Position numbers and translations under genes: made by a program
IMG/VR virus record: IMGVR_UViG_3300025131_000310
Coordinates: 1 to 28,467 of that record
Source: a virus
Reading direction: 5' to 3' (one strand)
DNA length: 28,467 nt
Shown: piece by piece, positions 23,965-28,467 of the stretch
Numbering within the stretch: position 1 is the first letter of the stretch
Layout of the letters: each line of letters starts with the position of its first letter
The notes under the pieces: generated by a model
What the model saw: only the letters and a program-made list of their open reading frames with translations
Told to the model about the DNA's origin: nothing
Database searches by the model: none

Positions 23965-24621
23965 TTAGGTATATTTCTCCAAATACAAATCATTTATACT
24001 AAAACGTTCTTGTATTAATTTAATTTTCTCATCATGATCTTTCCAAGACTCCTCAGATATTTCACCTCTTTGAGAAAAATGGTCGCAAACATTATGTGTT
24101 GCTTTAAACTTATAACCCTTTTCTCTCATTTGCAACTGTACCCATGTTTCATCATGCCAAGAACGCCATTTAATGTCTGGTAGTAAGCCTTCAGGTATAT
24201 TTCTGTGCATCCAACAATATCCTGTAAGGACATCAACATAATCACCTTGTATACCACCATGTTTATTGTAATTACTTAAATCTTCATGTACGTAGTGTCC
24301 ACAAGGTCCTGCACCTACTACATTACTATCTTCTTGTATTGTATTTAATAGTACTTCATCCCAACCAGGATATACTATTACATCATCATCTATACATGCT
24401 ATATATTTATATTTAGCCAGTAATTTACCGTAATTTCTGGAATATGTCCATTCATTATCTTTTAACCCTATATACTTATCTACATAACCATCATAACTTA
24501 TTTTATAGTTATTAGCGTTATCTACTAAAATTATTTCATGCTTACTAACAGTATTGTCTTTTATAGCATTTAAACAAGGTAATACATCACGGTTGTATGT
24601 TAGTATATTTATACTTATCAT
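23965..24621 (-). CDS. GT2-type glycosyltransferase
   Basis: The 218-aa protein has a GT-A fold glycosyltransferase core: MISINILTYNRD at the start, VDNANN (about 34-39) and YIACIDDDVIVYPGW (about 72-86) with the DDD metal and nucleotide-sugar site, then a C-terminal WRSWHDETWVQLQMREKGY that supplies the catalytic-base-like acidic pair. There is no membrane segment. It overlaps the stop of the membrane protein gene as ATGA. Such an enzyme may decorate virion proteins or modify host surface sugars to block superinfection. Its position inside the tail operon is unusual; the GT9-like enzyme in the accessory operon may act in the same pathway. Confidence 0.86.
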   Translation of the reverse strand: MISINILTYNRDVLPCLNAIKDNTVSKHEIILVDNANNYKISYDGYVDKYIGLKDNEWTYSRNYGKLLAKYKYIACIDDDVIVYPGWDEVLLNTIQEDSNVVGAGPCGHYVHEDLSNYNKHGGIQGDYVDVLTGYCWMHRNIPEGLLPDIKWRSWHDETWVQLQMREKGYKFKATHNVCDHFSQRGEISEESWKDHDEKIKLIQERFSINDLYLEKYT

Positions 24622-25274
24622 ATCATCATATCGTCAACTGCTATAAAATTGCCATCTTTGTCAGTATAGTAGCAAAGCCTGCCTTCGCTATCATAAACAT
24701 TGATTAAACAACTCCCTGTAGCTATCTGCCAATCTGCTGAAATTGCTTCAGTTAAATACTTTAAAGTATTTTCTTTTGTCACCAGGAAATTCTTTGGTTT
24801 ATTTGTGTAAAATTGTAGTGTTGGTATTTCTATATCAGGTGCCGCACATGAAAAGGTAAAGCCAAATGCTTTACTAGCATCGGCTTCGTTAAAAGCTTTT
24901 ACCACTACGTCAATTGGCATCCCCTCAACGATAGGGCAATCAGGATTATGTTTCTTTTCTTCTCCACTTGCCTTATTGAAGTATGACATAACTCCGAATG
25001 TTATACCTACAATGGTAGCGATAATAACTATACCTTTAACTAAATCAGAAAGTTCTAATACTCTTTTCTGTTGTAGTTTATGTACTATAGATAATATCTT
25101 ATCAATCTTACCGTTTTGTTCTTTAATATGTGCAGACTCTACACAAGTATTTGCACTACTTAGTAGTGCATCATACTTTCTATTACCGTCTTTTTCATGT
25201 TTTTCAAAATCATCTTTTAAATTTTTAACTGTAACATCTGTACGAATAACTATATCCCTTATGTCCTCTTCCAT
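24618..25274 (-). CDS. Coiled-coil, single-span membrane protein of unknown function
   Basis: The protein has a charged helical N-terminus with heptad-like spacing (about 1-78), one transmembrane segment (about 79-99, IVIIATIVGITFGVMSYF) and a C-terminal domain of about 115 aa with four or more cysteines. I choose the ATG at 25274, which has AAAGG six bases upstream, rather than one two codons earlier that would abut it. A cytoplasmic coiled coil followed by one span is also seen in XhlA-type holin-associated proteins, but the large C-terminal domain is not, so a lysis or membrane-remodelling role is only a possibility. It is translationally coupled to the GT2 gene by ATGA. Confidence 0.6.
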   Translation of the reverse strand: MEEDIRDIVIRTDVTVKNLKDDFEKHEKDGNRKYDALLSSANTCVESAHIKEQNGKIDKILSIVHKLQQKRVLELSDLVKGIVIIATIVGITFGVMSYFNKASGEEKKHNPDCPIVEGMPIDVVVKAFNEADASKAFGFTFSCAAPDIEIPTLQFYTNKPKNFLVTKENTLKYLTEAISADWQIATGSCLINVYDSEGRLCYYTDKDGNFIAVDDMMI

Positions 25275-25302
25275 TTGCATCCTTTATGTTATTTATTAAA
25301 TG

Positions 25303-25671
25303 TTAAATTAAATCCCAACCTTGATTTTCTTCATTCCACACATAGTCATTATCATCGTCTGGATACGGCAATGGAGATTCCCACTGGCAACTATCTTCAT
25401 TCAATGTCCATGATGGATAGGGTTGTGATGTATAAAAAGCATCCCTATCACTATCGTAGGTAAAACCAACCCCTGCATAATTCTTTCTTAAAGCAATACC
25501 ATCATCAGGCTCATTACTATTAGGAGCATAGTGTATCCCACCTCTTGTATTATAACTTGTCTGCAACCAGTTAGAGGAATCACCAACAGCACCAGAATTT
25601 ATAAAGTCCTGTTCTGCAACAATTACCCTTGTCACTATATTGTTTTCATCTAGTTCTGCAAAATGAGCCAT
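25303..25671 (-). CDS. Small probable virion protein
   Basis: The 122-aa acidic protein begins MAHFAELDENNIVTRVIVAE and is rich in Trp, Tyr, Asn and Asp, with repeated YPSWTL/ CQWESP-like elements near the end. Similar proteins are frequent in marine phages, usually as unassigned structural proteins next to fibres. I choose the ATG at 25671 because AAGGAGG lies five bases upstream; an alternative start 18 codons earlier would overlap the glycine-rich gene and lacks such a site. No enzymatic motif is visible. Confidence 0.66.
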   Translation of the reverse strand: MAHFAELDENNIVTRVIVAEQDFINSGAVGDSSNWLQTSYNTRGGIHYAPNSNEPDDGIALRKNYAGVGFTYDSDRDAFYTSQPYPSWTLNEDSCQWESPLPYPDDDNDYVWNEENQGWDLI

Positions 25672-25676
25672 TGCTT

Positions 25677-25683
25677 CCTCCTT
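25677..25683 (-). promoter_or_regulatory. Ribosome binding site that fixes the start at 25671
   Basis: AAGGAGG on the minus strand is the full Shine-Dalgarno complement, with a five-base spacer to the ATG. It decides against a longer open frame beginning at 25725. Confidence 0.85.
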
Positions 25684-25694
25684 GTTATTTATTA

Positions 25695-28274
25695 TTATTG
25701 ATATTTGTATTTTACAATTACACAACCAGATCCGCCTGCACCACCTGAGTTAGAGTTTCGGTTAGTTGCACCGCCTCCACCGCCAGTATTTGCTCCACCT
25801 GCTCCTCCTTGGTCAGAACCAGAAACAGTTCCATCAGCACCTGCGTTTAAGCCTGTACCTCCTGTACCAGCAGTTCCAGAATTTCCTGCACCAGCACCAC
25901 CACCACCGCCAACTCCACCATCACCTGCCGTGTCTTGGTAAGCTGAACCACCTCCACCTCCGCACCATGAGTGATTAGTGGTGTTTATATCATTTGTCTT
26001 ACCTGCTCCACCATTTGCACCTGCATTTGATGATGTAGTTGCCCCATTAGATGAGCCTCCTGCACCGCCACCGCCTCCTGCACCGCCACCGTGACCACCG
26101 CCACCAGAATATGCACCGCCACCTAAATCACCACCATCTCCACCGTATGAACCTCCTGTAATCGCCTCACCTGCACCGCCTCCCAGAGAGGTTATTGTAT
26201 GGAATACTGAATTACTACCAGCACTCCCTGATGAATTTAAACCTCCCGCACCGCCACCTCCAACCGTAATTGAATAATCAGTTGCGGTTATAGTAAAATC
26301 ATATGCTTCATTGTCGTCTATTTCACCACCACCGCCACCACCACCGTTATGACAACCTCCACCACCACCACCTGCGATGGAAAGATATTCAATTACATCA
26401 CCATAAGTGCCATCAGTTCCGAGGGCTTCTACCGTAAAGGTGCTAGATGAATTAAATGTATGTATTTTATAGTCTCCGTCAGTGGTTATTGTACCACCAC
26501 TTGCTACCATATATTCTGCTTCTTGATATTTATATCTTACAATTACTACACCAGAGCCACCATTACCTCCTGACGTGCTATTAGAACCACCACCTCCTCC
26601 GCCTTCATTAGTAAGCCCTGCAGCTCCTACTACCCCTGATCCACCTGCTCCTCCACCTCCTGTTCCACCTGCTCCAGCAGTGCTTCCTCCTCCACCGCCT
26701 CCTCCACCTCCACGAGTGGCAGCGGTACCAGTGATAGAGCTGGCTCTTCCTATTCCTCCTGCTCCATTATAACTTGTTGTACTGCTACCTCCTATTGCCC
26801 CTGCACCTCCACCGCCTGATCCATTATAAGGAGATTCACCTGTACCAGAACCTCCATCATATCCCTCTACAGGAGAATAAGATCCAGAATTTCCTGCCCC
26901 TCCTACTACTCCTCCATGTCTACCACCGCCACCTGAACCACCTGTTCTACCTGCACCTCCTGATCCTCCTCCACCACCAGAAGCATAAATAGTATCAAAT
27001 CTTGAATTAGAACCATCCGCCCCCGTAAGAGCCCCTGTCCCTCCTGCTCCTACAGTAACTACTTTTTCACCTGTTGTAATTGAGAATGTAGTTAATGTTC
27101 TATAACCTCCAGCACCACCACCACCACCACTTCTAGCACTCTCTGATCCTCCACCACCACCACCTGCGATAACGAGATACTCAACTTCATCACCATAAGT
27201 GCTATCAGTTCCAATGGCTTCTACTGTAAAGGTGTTAGAGGAATTAAATCTATGTATTTTATAATTACCATAAGTGGTAATTGTACCTCCACTTGCTACC
27301 ATATATTCTGCTTCTTGATATTTATATTTTACAATTACTACACCAGAGCCACCTGCACCAGAAGCTGCCTTTTCTGATTTCCCAGCACCACCGCCACCTC
27401 CTGTGTTAGCTCCACCACTTCCACCCTGACCATTTACGCCATTGCCTCCAGTATTCTGTGCGCTTCCACCACCAGTACCTGGGCTGGTGTCTGTCGCACC
27501 GCCACCGCCACCGCCAAGCCCCCCATCACCACATGGAGGATAACTACCATGACAAGCAGCACCGCCACCACCGCCATAATAATAATTATTATAGTCTAAG
27601 TTATTCTGATACCCATTACCACCATCACCAGCGATGTATGTTCCTTGTGTTCCAGCATCCTCTCCATCCTCACCACATCCACCGCCACCGCCACCACTCG
27701 CTGCTGCACCATCGCCTCCATCGTAGCCACCACGACCAGTAGCATCTCCACCCACAACAGCAGGTACAGTTCCTGTTCCTCCCGACTGTCCATCTCTAGC
27801 ACCACCGCCATTTGCACCAGCACCACCACTACCAGAACCACTAGCAGCACCTCCAGCGGTTGCAGTTTCTCCATCAAATGTTGTATTATTTCCGATATTG
27901 CCAGCATTCCAATTATTATCAACACCTGCTCCACCAGCACCAATTACAATAGCAAGTGTCTCACTTGATACTCCCCTTGATGCAATCTCAACCATACCAG
28001 CACCAGCACCACCACCACATTCTCCATGAGAACCACCAGAACCTCCACCACCACATAACATTGCGTCTATATTGCCTGTACCAGTTACCACAAAATCACC
28101 ACTTGATGTAAATGTATGTATTTTGTAATTACCATAAGTGGTAATTGTACCGCCTGTGGCTTCCATATATGAAACACCACCACCAGCAGCACCCATCATC
28201 ATGCGACCTGTCATAAGGTGTCTAGCCCTTTTGGTATAGCAATCAACCATCAAGTTTTTCAAAGACTTTATCAT
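25695..28274 (-). CDS. Glycine-rich three-module structural/adhesin protein
   Basis: The 859-aa protein consists of three similar modules (about 36-320, 321-584, 585-859). Each opens with GGTITT.G.YKIH.F and a short beta section, runs into a very glycine-rich region with many GGGGGG tracts, and ends GGSGVVIVKYKYQ or a close variant. This is the glycine-rich domain organisation of phage tail and adhesin-like proteins; such tracts can pack as polyglycine II helices. It may be a fibre, tip adhesin or neck appendage. It carries no signal peptide and begins with basic sequence. The gene is noticeably GC-richer than its surroundings because of Gly codons. AGGAG precedes the ATG. Confidence 0.83.
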   Translation of the reverse strand: MIKSLKNLMVDCYTKRARHLMTGRMMMGAAGGGVSYMEATGGTITTYGNYKIHTFTSSGDFVVTGTGNIDAMLCGGGGSGGSHGECGGGAGAGMVEIASRGVSSETLAIVIGAGGAGVDNNWNAGNIGNNTTFDGETATAGGAASGSGSGGAGANGGGARDGQSGGTGTVPAVVGGDATGRGGYDGGDGAAASGGGGGGCGEDGEDAGTQGTYIAGDGGNGYQNNLDYNNYYYGGGGGAACHGSYPPCGDGGLGGGGGGATDTSPGTGGGSAQNTGGNGVNGQGGSGGANTGGGGGAGKSEKAASGAGGSGVVIVKYKYQEAEYMVASGGTITTYGNYKIHRFNSSNTFTVEAIGTDSTYGDEVEYLVIAGGGGGGSESARSGGGGGAGGYRTLTTFSITTGEKVVTVGAGGTGALTGADGSNSRFDTIYASGGGGGSGGAGRTGGSGGGGRHGGVVGGAGNSGSYSPVEGYDGGSGTGESPYNGSGGGGAGAIGGSSTTSYNGAGGIGRASSITGTAATRGGGGGGGGGSTAGAGGTGGGGAGGSGVVGAAGLTNEGGGGGGSNSTSGGNGGSGVVIVRYKYQEAEYMVASGGTITTDGDYKIHTFNSSSTFTVEALGTDGTYGDVIEYLSIAGGGGGGCHNGGGGGGGEIDDNEAYDFTITATDYSITVGGGGAGGLNSSGSAGSNSVFHTITSLGGGAGEAITGGSYGGDGGDLGGGAYSGGGGHGGGAGGGGGAGGSSNGATTSSNAGANGGAGKTNDINTTNHSWCGGGGGSAYQDTAGDGGVGGGGGAGAGNSGTAGTGGTGLNAGADGTVSGSDQGGAGGANTGGGGGATNRNSNSGGAGGSGCVIVKYKYQ
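26491..27353. repeat. Pair of 71-bp near-identical direct repeats in the glycine-rich gene
   Basis: Bases 26491-26561 and 27283-27353 are the same apart from two substitutions. Each covers a junction between modules (the YKYQEAEYMVASGG segment). Repeat identity at the DNA level, well above that of the flanking modules, indicates recent duplication or recombination and could allow module loss or gain. Confidence 0.88.
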
Positions 28275-28290
28275 ATTTTATAATCTCCTA

Positions 28291-28467
28291 TTAACTAAAG
28301 TCTTGACCAGCCGTAAAGCCATACCATGTAGTGCCAGCATCGGTAGTTATAAAAGTAAAAATATCCACGCTACTCGCTGTACTTGTAATGGTTGGAGCAG
28401 TTCCTCCAGCCCATTCTACGCTTGCTGGAAAGGTAACAGTTCTGCTCCCTGTGCCATCTTGTTTTTG
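28291..28467 (-). CDS. C-terminal part of a structural protein, cut by the window edge
   Basis: An open frame enters from the window edge and ends at 28291. The 58 visible residues include ASVEWAGGTAPTIT, SVDIFTFITTDAGTTWYGF and TAGQDFS at the end. This C-terminal motif is widespread in phage tail and fibre-like structural proteins. The stop is followed after 16 bases by the glycine-rich gene, so the two are likely cotranscribed. The rest of the gene lies outside the window. Confidence 0.7.
   Translation of the reverse strand, partial: QKQDGTGSRTVTFPASVEWAGGTAPTITSTASSVDIFTFITTDAGTTWYGFTAGQDFS

Noticed and set aside
25705-27968. Several proline- or histidine-rich plus-strand frames, and an out-of-frame minus-strand frame, over the glycine-rich gene
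   Set aside because: They follow from GGN codons read on the other strand or in another frame.

Overview
This window looks like the left part of an AT-rich, tailed double-stranded DNA phage genome, or a metagenomic contig of one. Every gene I can support is on the minus strand, so transcription runs from high to low coordinates. The tail proteins (tail completion protein, single-sheet major tail protein, frameshifted tail chaperone pair, long tape measure, and a tip with a DUF2460-like protein, a DUF2163 hub, an NlpC/P60 peptidase and a giant J-like protein) indicate a long, flexible, non-contractile tail (siphovirus). The tip gene order matches that of alphaproteobacterial gene transfer agents. 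Low GC, a cobalamin-dependent ribonucleotide reductase and collar-type fibres fit a phage of a marine Gram-negative, perhaps alphaproteobacterial, host. The host is inference only.

Layout in transcription order. 28467-25303: the C-terminus of a structural protein, an 859-aa glycine-rich protein of three modules, and a small probable virion protein. 25274-23965: a one-span membrane protein and a GT2 glycosyltransferase. 23879-22010: tail completion protein, a small zinc ribbon, major tail protein, and the tail assembly chaperone with a -1 frameshift extension. 22005-12234: tape measure, a 111-aa protein, and the GTA-like tip module ending in a 1356-aa J-like protein. 12215-9414: three tandem paralogous tail-collar fibres.

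9413-3628: an accessory operon. It starts with a near-consensus sigma70-type promoter and ends in a palindrome-rich noncoding stretch. Its eight tightly packed or overlapping genes encode two radical SAM proteins, a thiamine-diphosphate enzyme of the acetolactate synthase superfamily, a GT9-like glycosyltransferase, a SEC-C protein and three small Cys-rich proteins. Nothing in it looks structural. It resembles a sugar or glycan modification pathway like those in bacterial surface polysaccharide clusters. This is the strongest candidate for an undescribed phage-borne system.

3627-89: small zinc-ribbon protein, metallophosphoesterase, small hypothetical and membrane proteins, and a monomeric class II ribonucleotide reductase, which look like the start of the phage nucleotide/replication region.

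The least obvious features are the T-TTT-TTG slippery site and hidden 97-codon extension of the tail chaperone, a 58-aa zinc-ribbon gene and a 29-aa membrane peptide in gaps between annotated-size genes, a domain shared between the 111-aa tail protein and the J-like protein, lambda gpL-type Fe-S cysteines in the hub, and a non-canonical CX3CX4C cluster motif in the first radical SAM protein.
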